Shown here: in pieces, positions 37,973 to 48,390 of the stretch
Numbering within the stretch: the first letter of the stretch is position 1
Layout of the letters: each line of letters opens with the position of its first letter
Assembly: GCF_003263515.1 (NCBI RefSeq)
Contig: NZ_JYDE01000020.1
Coordinates: 62,001-126,000 of the forward strand
Direction of reading: 5' to 3'
Length of the DNA: 64,000 nt
From: Rahnella inusitata
GTDB lineage: Bacteria; Pseudomonadota; Gammaproteobacteria; Enterobacterales; Enterobacteriaceae
Translations under genes and position numbers: made by a program
The notes under the pieces: generated by a model
The model's database searches: none
Seen by the model: the letters and a program-made list of their open reading frames with translations, nothing else
What the model was told of the DNA's origin: nothing

Positions 37973-39289
37973 TCAGTTGTCCGGCGGAGCGGACTGTAAT
38001 TCGCGTTTGCTGATCCCGGCCATCATCATGGGCATCAGCAGCAGCCCGACGCATGCCGAAGCCATCGTCAGTACGGCAAAAAATCCCCACCAGCCGTAGT
38101 GTTGCATCACCACTGCCAGTGGCCACCCGGCCAGCGCCGCGCCGAGGTAGGCGAACAGGCCGAGGAATCCGGTCACCGTGCCCGCCGCGTCTTTATGTGA
38201 ATATTCCGTGGCCGCAAGACCTATCAGCATTTGCGGGCCGAAAACAAAAAATCCGATGCTGAAGAAACTCAGCGCCAGCAGCCCGAAGTGATGCACCGGC
38301 GCCAGCCACAGAGCGGTGACGGTCAGAAACAGCCCCAGAGAAAACAATAAAATCATCGGTGCGCGCTGCCCGCGAAACAGCAGGTCAGAGCCCCAGCCGG
38401 CGAACAACGCGCCAAGCAAGCCGCCGAGTTCGAAAAGTGACAGTGTCGCGTTTGCACTGAGCAAATTGACGCCGTGGTTCTCCGCCAGCCAGATATTGCC
38501 CCAGTCGTTGAGCGCGATGCGGATCAGGTACACCAGCACGTATGAGACGCCGAGCAGCCAGAGGGTGCGGTTCTGCAAAATCGTCTCGCGCAAAATCTGC
38601 ATCATGCCCATTGGCGGGCTTTGCTGTTCCTGGCGGAGCTCCAGCGGATCACGCCGCCATTCGCCTACGGTCGGTAAGCCTTCCTGCTGCGGTGTGCCGC
38701 ATAGCTGGCGACACAACCACAATCCGAGAACAATGCCCACCGCACCCGGTACCAGCAACGCCGCCTGCCAGCCCCAGGTGGCCGCCAGTAATCCTGACAG
38801 CAGCGGAACCGCCGCACTGCCAATGTTGATCGACGTATTCCAGCAGCCCCACCAGAACCCGCGTTCATTGCGTGAATACCAGTGCGTCAGCAATCTGGCG
38901 CACGGCGGCCATCCCCAGCCCTGAAAAAATCCGTTCAGCGTCCACACAATCAGCAGTGCAGTCAGCGAATGGCAGAAGGCGAACAGGATATTCAGCACGC
39001 CGGTCATCAGTAACCCGACGCCCATAAACCAGCGGGCTCCGGTACGGTCGCTGTAGATCCCTGAGATAAATTTTGAGCCGCCGTAGGCCAGATAAAACAG
39101 CGTGCCGAGCAGGCCGATATCCCCTTTGGTCAGCCCCAGTTCCAGCTGCATCACCGGCATTGCGAAGGTCACGCTCCGACGGGTGAGATAGAACGCGGCG
39201 TAACCGATAACCATTGACAGCAATAAATGCACGCGCCAGTAACGGTAGTTTTTATCCACATCAGTGGCGGATAACGGCGTTGCGGTCAT
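37973..39289 (-). CDS. uhpC: UhpC-like MFS sensor/transporter
   Basis: This 438-residue protein of the organophosphate:phosphate antiporter family has twelve membrane segments. YWRVHLLLSMVIGYAAFYLTRRSVTFAMPVM, SKFISGIYSDRTGARWFMGVGLL and NGFFQGWGWPPCARLLTHWYSRNERGFWWGCWNTSINIGSA are family signatures. In E. coli, UhpC senses external glucose-6-phosphate and activates UhpB. Its place after uhpA- and uhpB-like genes supports the same sensory role. GGAG precedes the chosen ATG. No uhpT follows; the afu ABC transporter takes its place. Confidence 0.86.
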   Translation of the reverse strand: MTATPLSATDVDKNYRYWRVHLLLSMVIGYAAFYLTRRSVTFAMPVMQLELGLTKGDIGLLGTLFYLAYGGSKFISGIYSDRTGARWFMGVGLLMTGVLNILFAFCHSLTALLIVWTLNGFFQGWGWPPCARLLTHWYSRNERGFWWGCWNTSINIGSAAVPLLSGLLAATWGWQAALLVPGAVGIVLGLWLCRQLCGTPQQEGLPTVGEWRRDPLELRQEQQSPPMGMMQILRETILQNRTLWLLGVSYVLVYLIRIALNDWGNIWLAENHGVNLLSANATLSLFELGGLLGALFAGWGSDLLFRGQRAPMILLFSLGLFLTVTALWLAPVHHFGLLALSFFSIGFFVFGPQMLIGLAATEYSHKDAAGTVTGFLGLFAYLGAALAGWPLAVVMQHYGWWGFFAVLTMASACVGLLLMPMMMAGISKRELQSAPPDN

Positions 39290-39378
39290 GGTGTTCTCCA
39301 ACGTATTGAGGCGAGTGTAGGCGGGTGTTTTGTCGGGCGGATGAGACAAGGTTTTAGATGACTAGGAATTATTCCTAG

Positions 39379-40908
39379 TCAGGGCGGTGTTCTTTGCAAA
39401 TTTGTGGGCAACTTAACAATTATGCGCGTACCCGCCTGCTGGCTGAGCACCCATTCGCCGCCGAGCGCCCGGACCCGTTCTTCAATTCCGCGCAGCCCGA
39501 AACCTTCCTGCACTGGCTGAGTGAAGCCGATGCCGTTGTCGCAGACGTCCAGTACCAGCATAGGGTGTTGTTCGGTCAGGCTGACACGTACCTCGGTGGC
39601 TCCGGCATGCTTGTTGATGTTGTTGAGCAACTCCTGCACCAGCCGGTAGAGCGTGAAGATCAGAGTATCGTCGGTAGGCACGCCCGGCAGCCGGTAATCC
39701 AGCTGAAAATCGATGCCCTGCTGCGCGAAGGCAAATTCACTGGCCAGATGATGCAGGGCTTTATCGAGCGCCATTTCATCCAGCACCGGCGGGCGGAGCT
39801 GGCGCAACAGTTGCCGCGTGGTGTGGTGAATACGCTGGGAAAGTTCGCCGATCTGCTTTGCGGCCGCGTGCGTGGCCTCACCGTGCGGGCTGCGGTCGAC
39901 CAGCATCGCCTGGATCTGTATCGCCGTGATGTTCTGGCCGATTTCATCGTGCAGCTCGCGGGCAATTTCCTTGCGAACGGCTTCTTCGGTATGCACCAGC
40001 CGTTCGGTCAGCTGGCGTCGGGTGTGGAGTTCCTGCTCCAGCTGCAACCGGTAGCGATTGAGATGCGATGCCAGCTGTTGCTGACGGCTGATGGCGATCC
40101 CAAGTCCGATGCCGAGCAGCGCCTGCGTCGAGAGAAACAGTTCCAGCTCCAGCAGATCGTGAAACGCGCCACTCATCTGGCGCGTGACGGTGATCATCAG
40201 GCTGCCCAGTATCGCCGCCAGCACGCCGCCTTGCCAGCCAAAGGCATAGGCCATCACCACGTTAGGCAGGAATACCAGAATGATCAGCAGCCTTTCCACT
40301 TCGGGTGCCAGCGTCATTTGCAGACAGACGGCGAGGGCGAAGAACAGCGAGCACCAGATCAGTAACGAGGTGCGCAGCGGTGGATCGGGGATCTCCTGCG
40401 CCAGCAGGTTTTGCAGATGTTGCTGCTTGAGGTATTCGTAAATCAGATAGATGAAAGGCGTCAGCAGAATACCGCCGGTGAACGAGGCGAGCAGCGTCTG
40501 GCTCAGCGGCGAACTCAGCCACAGGCCTGGCATAGCCATCTGTAACAGGCTGTTGCCTGCCACGGCACCGAGCAAAAGTAGAAGCCGTTGCCAGTAGAGG
40601 GTAAATCGTCGCCAGAAATGCTGCACCAGTGCGGCGGGGATCAGGCTGAGGAAAGGCGAAAGCAAAATAATCCAGTGCGTCTGCAACTGTTCACTGTGCA
40701 GCCAGACGGCAATGCCGAGCTCCGACGCCAGCATCGCCGGCCAGTAACGGCGCGAAAGCAGCGTCATCAGCGCCAGGCGTAAGCCCTGCGGCAGAAGCAA
40801 CATCGCCTGCTGACCGTTTTGCGTGAGGTAAAAACTGATCGACCACAGCGCCAGCCAGCACAGGCTGTAAAAAATGGCGAGAAACAGCGTCAGGCCAAAT
40901 CTGCGCAT
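39379..40908 (-). CDS. uhpB: UhpB-like sensor histidine kinase
   Basis: This 509-residue protein has a MASE1-type membrane domain of about eight segments (residues 1-275) and a cytoplasmic HisKA_3 kinase. The phosphoacceptor is H320 in RKEIARELHDEIGQN, and the ATPase domain has NNINKHAGATEV (N box) and DNGIGF (G box). It phosphorylates the UhpA-like partner under control of UhpC. The ATG shares one base with the stop of the regulator gene, so the two are coupled in translation. Confidence 0.88.
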   Translation of the reverse strand: MRRFGLTLFLAIFYSLCWLALWSISFYLTQNGQQAMLLLPQGLRLALMTLLSRRYWPAMLASELGIAVWLHSEQLQTHWIILLSPFLSLIPAALVQHFWRRFTLYWQRLLLLLGAVAGNSLLQMAMPGLWLSSPLSQTLLASFTGGILLTPFIYLIYEYLKQQHLQNLLAQEIPDPPLRTSLLIWCSLFFALAVCLQMTLAPEVERLLIILVFLPNVVMAYAFGWQGGVLAAILGSLMITVTRQMSGAFHDLLELELFLSTQALLGIGLGIAISRQQQLASHLNRYRLQLEQELHTRRQLTERLVHTEEAVRKEIARELHDEIGQNITAIQIQAMLVDRSPHGEATHAAAKQIGELSQRIHHTTRQLLRQLRPPVLDEMALDKALHHLASEFAFAQQGIDFQLDYRLPGVPTDDTLIFTLYRLVQELLNNINKHAGATEVRVSLTEQHPMLVLDVCDNGIGFTQPVQEGFGLRGIEERVRALGGEWVLSQQAGTRIIVKLPTNLQRTPP

Positions 40909-41531
40909 CAGGCGAGCAGGTTATGCTGGATGGCGAAATGCACCAGTTCGATAGTGGTTTCGCACTGGAGTTTTCCGAGGATATTGGCACGGTGGACGTG
41001 AACGGTTTTATGGCTGAGTTCGAGCTGTTCGGCGATGGCCTTTACGCTCAGCCCGTTGACCAGTAAGTCGAAAATCTCGCGTTCGCGCGGCGTCAGCGCC
41101 TGAAGCGCTTTCGGCGTTTGCTGGCTTTGGCGCAGCGCCAGCAGGGCATCTGAGCAGAGATAACGGCCACCGGCGTGAACCGTGCGCACTGCCTGCACCA
41201 GTTCTTCAGGACCGCAACGCTTGGTGAGATAGCCGCCGGCACCGGCGTCCAGCGCGCTTTGCACGAAGGCCGTGGTGTCGTAAATACTCAGAATAATGGC
41301 ACGAAAATCAGGCCGCTGATGGCGTATGCGCGAAAGCAGACTTAGTCCGCTTTCGTCGGGCATGGCGATATCCATCACCGCCACGTCAATGTTCATTTTC
41401 AGCAGCGACGACCACGCGTTCGCCGCCGAGGCGTACTGACCGACAATCTGAATATCGGGCTCAAGGCCGAGCAGCTGGGCAAAACCGGAACGGACCACCA
41501 CGTGGTCATCAATCAAAGCAACGTTAATCAT
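40908..41531 (-). CDS. uhpA: UhpA-like response regulator (NarL/FixJ type)
   Basis: This 207-residue regulator has a receiver domain with acidic D8-D9, phosphorylation site D54 in AVMDIAMPDE and a conserved lysine, then a LuxR-type helix-turn-helix (LTPREREIFDLLVNGLSVKAIAEQLELSHKTVHVHRANI). I use the ATG giving MINVALIDDH, where similarity to UhpA begins. It heads the minus-strand unit uhpABC-afuABC and probably activates the afu part when external sugar phosphate is sensed. The ribosome site is weak. Confidence 0.88.
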   Translation of the reverse strand: MINVALIDDHVVVRSGFAQLLGLEPDIQIVGQYASAANAWSSLLKMNIDVAVMDIAMPDESGLSLLSRIRHQRPDFRAIILSIYDTTAFVQSALDAGAGGYLTKRCGPEELVQAVRTVHAGGRYLCSDALLALRQSQQTPKALQALTPREREIFDLLVNGLSVKAIAEQLELSHKTVHVHRANILGKLQCETTIELVHFAIQHNLLA

Positions 41532-41652
41532 TAGGCGTAACTGAATGTAAATGAGATTCGCATAATGCTCATGAATAGTTGCGATTGGCAACAAGGAGCT
41601 CAGGAATTGCAGGGCAGGTAACGGAATTTTAGTTACGGCAGGGGGCGGCGGG

Positions 41653-41683
41653 AAGAAAAGGGCGCGAAGACTCTCCGCGCCCT
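41653..41683 (-). terminator. intrinsic terminator after pth
   Basis: On the minus strand, the stem AGGGCGCG / CGCGCCCT is followed by TTTTCTT. It isolates pth from the uhpA-like gene. Confidence 0.8.
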
Positions 41684-41694
41684 GTCAGAAAGCG

Positions 41695-42285
41695 TTACAG
41701 CTCGGCTTTGAAGCTATGCAGGCGGCGCATAGTTTTTTCCAGGCCTTCTTTCATCAACAGCTCCGTGCAGCGCAGCGCTTCATCGATCGCATCATCAATC
41801 AGCTTTTGCTCATTGGCCGGTGGTTTACCCAGTACGAATCCCACCACTTTGCTCTTATCGCCCGGATGACCGATGCCGATCCGCAGGCGGTAAAAGTTCG
41901 GGTTATTGCCGAATTTGCTCTGAATATCTTTCAGACCATTGTGGCCGCCGTTACCGCCGCCGAGTTTGATTTTCGCCAACCCCGGAGGAATATCCAGCTC
42001 GTCGTGGGCGACCAGAATTTCTTCCGGTTCAATGCGATAGAACTGTGCCATCGCCAGCACTGCTTTACCGCTGAGGTTCATAAAGGTGGTCGGCACCAGC
42101 AGACGAACGTCCTCACCGGCCAGAGACAGCCGTGCTGTATAACCGAAAAACTTACTTTCTTCTTTCAACTGCTGATTGTGCTGACGGGCGAGGAGGTCGA
42201 CATACCAGGCACCCGCATTGTGACGGGTTTGGGCATATTCGGCACCGGGATTGGCCAGCCCGACAATTAATTTAATGCTGCTCAC
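41695..42285 (-). CDS. pth: peptidyl-tRNA hydrolase
   Basis: This 196-residue enzyme releases peptides from peptidyl-tRNA so that tRNA can be reused. [23 protein letters not shown] holds the catalytic H22, and [11 protein letters not shown] holds D95 (H20 and D93 in E. coli). [12 protein letters not shown] and [12 protein letters not shown] are further signatures. The start is a GTG with only a weak upstream site. It is normally followed by ychF in E. coli. Here a terminator and the uhp/afu block come next. Confidence 0.96.
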   Translation of the reverse strand: MSSIKLIVGLANPGAEYAQTRHNAGAWYVDLLARQHNQQLKEESKFFGYTARLSLAGEDVRLLVPTTFMNLSGKAVLAMAQFYRIEPEEILVAHDELDIPPGLAKIKLGGGNGGHNGLKDIQSKFGNNPNFYRLRIGIGHPGDKSKVVGFVLGKPPANEQKLIDDAIDEALRCTELLMKEGLEKTMRRLHSFKAEL

Positions 42286-42575
42286 GGTTTTCGCTTCTTT
42301 ATCTGGTGAGGTTTAGGCGCACAGTTTACCTGCCTGTCAGTGCCATGCCAAATAAAGGGCGGGGGAAAAACCACTGATAGCGTCGAAAATGAATAATGCC
42401 AACAGATAACTATTCACCCTGCGAACGTATATGTCTGGAAAACGTAAAGTTTTGTCACTCATTGTTCGTTGAATGTGATCGTTGCCGCAAAGTGAACCGG
42501 TTGGGACGTCTATAGTTAAGGCAGGAAAAGACAAGACAGCAATGATGCTAAATGAACGCTATCTGGAGGTGACAT
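42286..42575. promoter_or_regulatory. divergent region between pth and ychH
   Basis: The region carries the pth and ychH promoters. AATGTGATC at about 42473-42481 is a good left half of a CRP site, but its right half is poor. E. coli ychH is CRP-dependent. The evidence here is weak. Confidence 0.35.
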
Positions 42576-42848
42576 ATGAAACGTAAAACCGCAACAAGAC
42601 TGGGCAATGCCCTGATGGGTCTCGGTTTGCTCACAATGGTCGGTGGCGTTGGTTATTCCATTTTAAATCAACTACCTGAGCTCGGACTGCCGCAGTTCCT
42701 GGCGCACGGCGCGATTGGCAGCATCTTTATCGGTGCGATTTTATGGCTGGCCGGTGCGAGAGTCGGTGGACGCGAACGTGTAGCAGATCGCTACTGGTGG
42801 GTACGTCATTACGACTCACGTTGCAGTAAGTCTCATCGCCATTCCTGA
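42576..42848 (+). CDS. ychH: stress-response membrane protein YchH
   Basis: This 90-residue protein has two membrane helices (NALMGLGLLTMVGGVGYSIL and AHGAIGSIFIGAILWLAGA), with a basic C-terminal tail ending in histidines. It is recognisable as YchH from sequence and from its place beside pth. In E. coli it is induced by CRP-cAMP and by stress, and its mechanism is unclear. A strong GGAGGTGA ribosome site precedes it. In E. coli dauA follows, but here prs comes directly. Confidence 0.92.
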   Translation: MKRKTATRLGNALMGLGLLTMVGGVGYSILNQLPELGLPQFLAHGAIGSIFIGAILWLAGARVGGRERVADRYWWVRHYDSRCSKSHRHS

Positions 42849-42870
42849 TGTAGCCTGAAGGCTGGACATA

Positions 42871-42906
42871 AAAAAACCGTTGTCGCTCACGCCACAACGG
42901 TTTTTT
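42871..42906 (+). terminator. intrinsic terminator of ychH
   Basis: The perfect 13-base stem AAAAAACCGTTGT / ACAACGGTTTTTT has a ten-base loop. Confidence 0.92.
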
Positions 42907-42931
42907 GCATTTCTGATGAATCAAAACATTT

Positions 42932-42961
42932 AAAACAAAACGCCCCTGAAAACAGGGGCGT
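42932..42961 (-). terminator. intrinsic terminator of prs
   Basis: On the minus strand, the stem ACGCCCCTG / CAGGGGCGT has a TTTT loop followed by TTTGTTTTA. Confidence 0.88.
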
Positions 42962-42966
42962 GATGA

Positions 42967-43989
<1,023 letters not shown>

Positions 43990-44010
43990 TTATGCTCACG
44001 AGAAAAAACT

Positions 44011-44133
44011 TACCCGTCATACTTCGAGCCGCAGATGCGTTGGCTGCTCTCATTCACCCAAATCACTTACATGAGCAAGCTCGTTGGGAGTCATTCGATT
44101 GCCGCCTTCCTGCAACTCGAATTATTTAGGGTA
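44011..44133. repeat. palindromic MITE-like element between ispE and prs
   Basis: This element of about 123 bases has inverted ends (TACCC...GGGTA, then TTCGAG...CTCGAA) and an inner inverted part (CCCAA...TTGGG around GAGCAAGCTC). The sequence resembles intergenic repeats I recall from Yersinia and Serratia relatives (YPAL/ERIC-like). It lies in the prs leader. Confidence 0.55.
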
Positions 44134-44221
44134 ATAAATCTTGAATCTTAAAACAAAACTCGGTGTGAATAAGTTGTAGCAAGTAGCTGGCAAAGAACAG
44201 ACACAAAACGACTGTGACGCT

Positions 44222-45085
44222 CTACGCTTTGCCCGCATCCCTCAACCAGGTTTCACGAAAACGGTGCAAGGGCGAGATGTTAACGCCTTTCGCGACAAAA
44301 CCCCGCATCCACGATGGGGCTTTGTCTAAAACGTGACGGGCAGCAGATTCGGTGTCGAATTCGGCAAACACACAAGCCCCTGTCCCAGTCAGTCTTGACG
44401 GCGCGTATTCTAACAGCCAAGAAAGTAGCTGTTCAACCTCGTAAAATCGTTTTCTCGCAATCGGTTCGCAATCATTTGCGTAAGGCGTGTTCAAAAGCAC
44501 ATTAACAGTGCGTTTTGGTGTATTTCTGGTCAGTTCAGGATCGCCGAAAATCACCGGGGTCGGAATACTCACGCCGGGGTGGGCAATCAGAAACCATTTT
44601 TCCGGCGGTTCTACCGGGTGCAAAATCTCGCCGACGCCTTCAGCAAAGGCCGCATGACCTGTCACAAAAACAGGCACATCGGCACCGAGGCGGATACCCA
44701 GCTGCGCCAATTCGGTATCAGAATAGCCACAATTCCATAACGTATTGAGCGCGATGAGCACGGTCGCTGCGTTGGACGAACCGCCACCCAGACCGCCGCC
44801 CATCGGGATACGTTTTTGCAGAGAAATCTCCGCACCCAGAGAGACGCCCGCGTGTGACTGCAACAGACGCGCGGCGCGGATAACCAGATTCTCGTCATCC
44901 GCCACGCCGTCCGTTGGCGTGGTCAGCACGATCGCGCTGTCATCACGTACGGTAAAACTCAGGCTGTCGCCGTAATCCACAAACTGAAACAGCGTCTGCA
45001 AGTCGTGATAGCCGTTCGGGCGCTGCCCGGTGATATAGAGGAACAAATTGAGTTTAGCCGGAGACGGCCACAATTGCTGCGTCAT
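44222..45085 (-). CDS. ispE: 4-diphosphocytidyl-2-C-methyl-D-erythritol kinase
   Basis: This 287-residue GHMP kinase of the MEP isoprenoid pathway phosphorylates CDP-methylerythritol. [33 protein letters not shown] is the N-terminal signature with the substrate lysine and histidine. [17 protein letters not shown] is the ATP-binding loop. The ATG lies one base after the lolB stop, so lolB and ispE are translated together. Confidence 0.96.
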   Translation of the reverse strand: MTQQLWPSPAKLNLFLYITGQRPNGYHDLQTLFQFVDYGDSLSFTVRDDSAIVLTTPTDGVADDENLVIRAARLLQSHAGVSLGAEISLQKRIPMGGGLGGGSSNAATVLIALNTLWNCGYSDTELAQLGIRLGADVPVFVTGHAAFAEGVGEILHPVEPPEKWFLIAHPGVSIPTPVIFGDPELTRNTPKRTVNVLLNTPYANDCEPIARKRFYEVEQLLSWLLEYAPSRLTGTGACVFAEFDTESAARHVLDKAPSWMRGFVAKGVNISPLHRFRETWLRDAGKA

Positions 45086-45086
45086 C

Positions 45087-45710
45087 TCAGTTAAGCGTCC
45101 AGTTATCCATTTTCAGCTTGATGCGTTGTTCGCCCTGCGTCATTTCCAGACGCTGCGGCAGGGAAGGTTTGGCATCGTCGTCGTAGCTTTGATAAACCAC
45201 GGTGCCCGGTTTGCCGTTCTGCGTGAACTTGACCTGAGACAGGCGGTACTGGCTGTCGAGGGTGAAATCGGTGCCATCACCCGGCAGGCCGAGCATCCAC
45301 AAACGCAGATTATCCAGCGGGATCGACATACCGGTCAGCTTCTGGATCATGTCGTCTGGATTGTCGCTGGTGTAATGCTTGCCTTCATTATTGGTCAACT
45401 GCGCCACGCCGCTTTGTACTTTTAGCTCCATTTCGGTGCTGCCGAGCGGGTTAGTCAGCAGTAAACGGTAGCTGTCGCGGGAATATTGTTGCCAGAAAAA
45501 GCGGGCATAGACTTTCTGTTTATCAGAAAGATAAGCAAAAGAGCCGCGGGTCTGATAGTGGTCAAGCTGTTTGACCTGAGCTTCGTGTTCACGCCATTGC
45601 GCAGACGTCGGGCTGGTCGCCGGGCCTTTGGGCGTATTAAAAGAACACGCGGCAAGCACTAAGCTTGCAAGAGGGAGAAGGCGAACAAAATGGGTTTTAC
45701 GCATTGGCAT
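45087..45710 (-). CDS. lolB: outer-membrane lipoprotein receptor LolB
   Basis: This 207-residue lipoprotein accepts lipoproteins from LolA and inserts them in the outer membrane. The lipobox LVLAAC places the lipidated cysteine at residue 22. [26 protein letters not shown] and [11 protein letters not shown] match the family. Two close ATGs are possible starts and neither has a clear ribosome site. In E. coli hemA is its divergent neighbour. Here another gene lies between them. Confidence 0.94.
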   Translation of the reverse strand: MPMRKTHFVRLLPLASLVLAACSFNTPKGPATSPTSAQWREHEAQVKQLDHYQTRGSFAYLSDKQKVYARFFWQQYSRDSYRLLLTNPLGSTEMELKVQSGVAQLTNNEGKHYTSDNPDDMIQKLTGMSIPLDNLRLWMLGLPGDGTDFTLDSQYRLSQVKFTQNGKPGTVVYQSYDDDAKPSLPQRLEMTQGEQRIKLKMDNWTLN

Positions 45711-45929
45711 AACAGATTAAATCCTTTGTGCGATGGCGAAATGTTGTTTTGGTTAACAAAATGACTCGATAAACCAAAAGGTGCCAGGACAAATTCGGCG
45801 TGCGCTAGTTTAGCACAGCCAACGCATCGGGTGTTCTCAACCCTGTGCTGATGATCGGTGATACACCTGTTTTGGGACAATGCTGAGGGGGATACTCTCT
45901 ACGCGGGGGGGTAATCGAAGGGCTAAAGG

Positions 45930-45966
45930 ACGTCACCCTGACCTTGTTTCAAGGTCAGGGTGACGT
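45930..45966. repeat. long perfect hairpin
   Basis: The 17-base arms starting ACGTCACCCTGACCTTG are perfectly complementary across a TTT loop. It sits 18 bases after the C58-type gene (minus strand) and lacks a T run. It may stabilise or end that transcript, or be a copy of an interspersed repeat. Confidence 0.65.
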
Positions 45967-45984
45967 GAAATAATATTTATGATC

Positions 45985-46686
45985 TTAAAATGAAAAAAAA
46001 TGTTTCTTATCTGTTTTATTCATTTTCAGTACAAGCCAGCTATCACCCAGTCTGGGGTACACGGCACTCATATATTCATTAATGAAATCTGAAAATTCAT
46101 TTTTTCTTTGAAATGTAAATTCACCTTTATTTGAATCAAAGAAACGAATGGCGTCAAGGTCGTTGGTCAGGGAATAGCCCATCGCATGTACACCCAATAC
46201 GCCATTAATAATAATGAGTCCATATAAGGGGGCAGTTTGAGAACCTATCGCCTCCTTAAAAAGGGATGTAGTGAATGCGCTATCAATGTTTCCGGTGAAA
46301 AAATTTGTTTTAGAACTGGCTAAATTAAGATTGCGTTTATGCCCCCACTTCTTAACTTGTTCAGCAATGACCGTATTGTAGAGTCGTATGTTATTTTTAG
46401 CGAAAGCACTGCCAGAACTGAGAATCAGCTTGTCATTATCGTCAAAATAGAGATTGTCCGTTTGCGAGAGAAGAGACTTTTTCAGTTCTTTCACATGCCA
46501 CTTTTGCCAGCGTGTTACTCTCGATTGTACTTTGTTTTTCTCAAAGTAATCTCCACTCATTTTATATTTACTTGTTGCATATAACCATGCGAGAGCCAGA
46601 GAAAAACAACACCCATCATCGTGTTTTTTTAATTTTTTATGACCTGAAATATAGCCCTCTTGATTGAATGACATTATTTTTGACAT
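45985..46686 (-). CDS. putative YopT/AvrPphB-type (C58) cysteine protease
   Basis: This 233-residue protein shows the three parts of a C58 papain-like triad in order: cysteine in DDGCCFSLALAWL (C26 or C27), histidine in GVHAMGYSL (H167) and aspartate in RFFDSNKGEF (D184). The His-to-Asp spacing of 17 is close to that of YopT and AvrPphB. Those are effectors that cleave host proteins. No signal peptide, secretion gene or immunity gene is seen nearby. The start is the ATG with AGAAGAG upstream; a longer form begins at 46737. The gene is much more AT-rich than its neighbours and splits lolB from hemA, which suggests transfer. Substrate and secretion route are unknown. Confidence 0.65.
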   Translation of the reverse strand: MSKIMSFNQEGYISGHKKLKKHDDGCCFSLALAWLYATSKYKMSGDYFEKNKVQSRVTRWQKWHVKELKKSLLSQTDNLYFDDNDKLILSSGSAFAKNNIRLYNTVIAEQVKKWGHKRNLNLASSKTNFFTGNIDSAFTTSLFKEAIGSQTAPLYGLIIINGVLGVHAMGYSLTNDLDAIRFFDSNKGEFTFQRKNEFSDFINEYMSAVYPRLGDSWLVLKMNKTDKKHFFSF

Positions 46687-47094
46687 GCTTGCTCTTCTTT
46701 TTTCTCTTGTATGGGATAATGAAAAGAATATTGCCATGGGGCAAGGTAAGTAGCAGCTGAAACGATCTACATGATATATTTAATAACTCTACATATTGAG
46801 TGTTGATAATTAATGTCTTTCTTGTAATGGAGAAAGTTTATTTTTGTTGTGGGTAAAAGGTCAGAAATAAAAATCAATGAGATAACTGGTTTTTTTACAT
46901 TTCTGCCCCGTTCGTCGCTGGGATTCTTCTGGCAGGGTGCTGCAAACGCAAAGATCAGAAAAGCAGAACCAAATCCACATCAGGATTTAACCGATGATGC
47001 TGTACGCCTTTTATTGATCTCGCGCATCTTGTAGAATGCGCAGCAGACGTAAACCCATACTATTATAAAGTATAAACCGATAACCGCTCCCTAT
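46687..47094. promoter_or_regulatory. AT-rich intergenic region before hemA
   Basis: These 408 bases contain no convincing gene; a 61-codon frame at 46849-47034 has no recognisable features. The region must carry the promoters of the protease-like gene and of hemA. It becomes GC-balanced again at about 46900, marking the likely edge of the inserted DNA. Confidence 0.5.
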
Positions 47095-48357
47095 ATGACC
47101 CTGCTTGCATTAGGTATCAACCACAAAACGGCCCCGGTGTCTCTGCGGGAACGGGTAACCTTTTCACCCGAGACACTCGATCAGGCGCTCTCCAGTCTGC
47201 TCCAGCAACCGCTGGTGCAGGGCGGCGTGGTGTTGTCTACGTGCAACCGCACTGAGCTGTACCTCAGCGTCGAACAGCAAGGCAATCTGCAGGACCAACT
47301 GGTGAAATGGTTGTGCGACTATCATCATCTTAGCGAAGATGAAGTGCGCAAAAGCTTGTACTGGCATCACGGGAATGAAGCTGTCAGCCATCTGATGCGC
47401 GTCGCCAGCGGGCTCGATTCACTGGTGCTTGGCGAGCCGCAAATTCTCGGGCAGGTCAAAAAGGCCTTTGCCGAATCTCAAAATGGCCAAGCGGTTTCCG
47501 GTGAACTGGAGCGTCTGTTCCAGAAGTCCTTCTCCGTCGCAAAACGTGTGCGTACTGAAACTGATATTGGTGCCAGTGCCGTTTCTGTTGCGTTTGCCGC
47601 CTGTACGCTGGCGCGTCAGATTTTCGAATCCCTTTCAGAAGTGAGCGTGTTGCTGGTCGGTGCGGGTGAAACCATCGAGCTGGTCGCGCGCCATCTGCAT
47701 CAGCATAACGTCCGCCATATGATGATTGCCAACCGTACCCGCGAACGTGCGCAGGCGCTGGCAACTGAAGTCAATGCGGAAGTCATCAGCCTGCAAGATA
47801 TCGATTCCCGTCTGGCCGAAGCTGACATCATTATTAGTTCGACCGCCAGCCCGCTGCCGATTATCGGTAAAGGCATGGTGGAACGCGCATTGAAAGCCCG
47901 CCGTAACCAGCCAATGCTGATGGTGGATATTGCCGTTCCGCGCGATATCGAGCCCGAAGTCGGCAAACTGGCCAACGCCTATCTGTATAGCGTTGATGAC
48001 CTGCACAGCATCATTCAAAACAATCTTGCCCAACGCAAAGCTGCCGCTATCCAGGCAGAAACTATCGTTGAGCAGGAGAGCTCCAACTTCATGGCCTGGC
48101 TGCGTTCGCAGGGAGCCGTTGAAATTATTCGTGATTATCGCTCGCGTGCTGATATTATTCGCGCCGACGCAGAAGCCAAAGCCATCGCAGCGATTGCGCA
48201 GGGCGCTGACGTCCAGGCGGTGATCCATGAATTAGCCCACAAATTGACAAACCGCCTTATTCACGCGCCAACCCGTTCTCTGCAACAGGCAGCCAGCGAC
48301 GGTGATGTGGAGCGTTTGCAAATTTTACGCGACAGCCTCGGGCTGGGTCAGCAATAG
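47095..48357 (+). CDS. hemA: glutamyl-tRNA reductase
   Basis: This 420-residue enzyme reduces glutamyl-tRNA to glutamate semialdehyde, the first committed step of haem synthesis. The nucleophile is C50 in [11 protein letters not shown]. The NADPH domain has [17 protein letters not shown], and a C-terminal dimerisation domain follows. The N-terminal [21 protein letters not shown] is almost the same as in E. coli, where this end controls haem-dependent proteolysis. prfA follows 33 bases later in the same operon. Confidence 0.97.
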   Translation: MTLLALGINHKTAPVSLRERVTFSPETLDQALSSLLQQPLVQGGVVLSTCNRTELYLSVEQQGNLQDQLVKWLCDYHHLSEDEVRKSLYWHHGNEAVSHLMRVASGLDSLVLGEPQILGQVKKAFAESQNGQAVSGELERLFQKSFSVAKRVRTETDIGASAVSVAFAACTLARQIFESLSEVSVLLVGAGETIELVARHLHQHNVRHMMIANRTRERAQALATEVNAEVISLQDIDSRLAEADIIISSTASPLPIIGKGMVERALKARRNQPMLMVDIAVPRDIEPEVGKLANAYLYSVDDLHSIIQNNLAQRKAAAIQAETIVEQESSNFMAWLRSQGAVEIIRDYRSRADIIRADAEAKAIAAIAQGADVQAVIHELAHKLTNRLIHAPTRSLQQAASDGDVERLQILRDSLGLGQQ

Positions 48358-48390
48358 TTCCTCCTTTTCTCACAGGGTTAAACACCACGC

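Noticed and set aside
46849-47034. Possible 61-codon gene before hemA
   Set aside because: It has no ribosome site of quality, no recognisable motif, and lies across the likely hemA promoter region.
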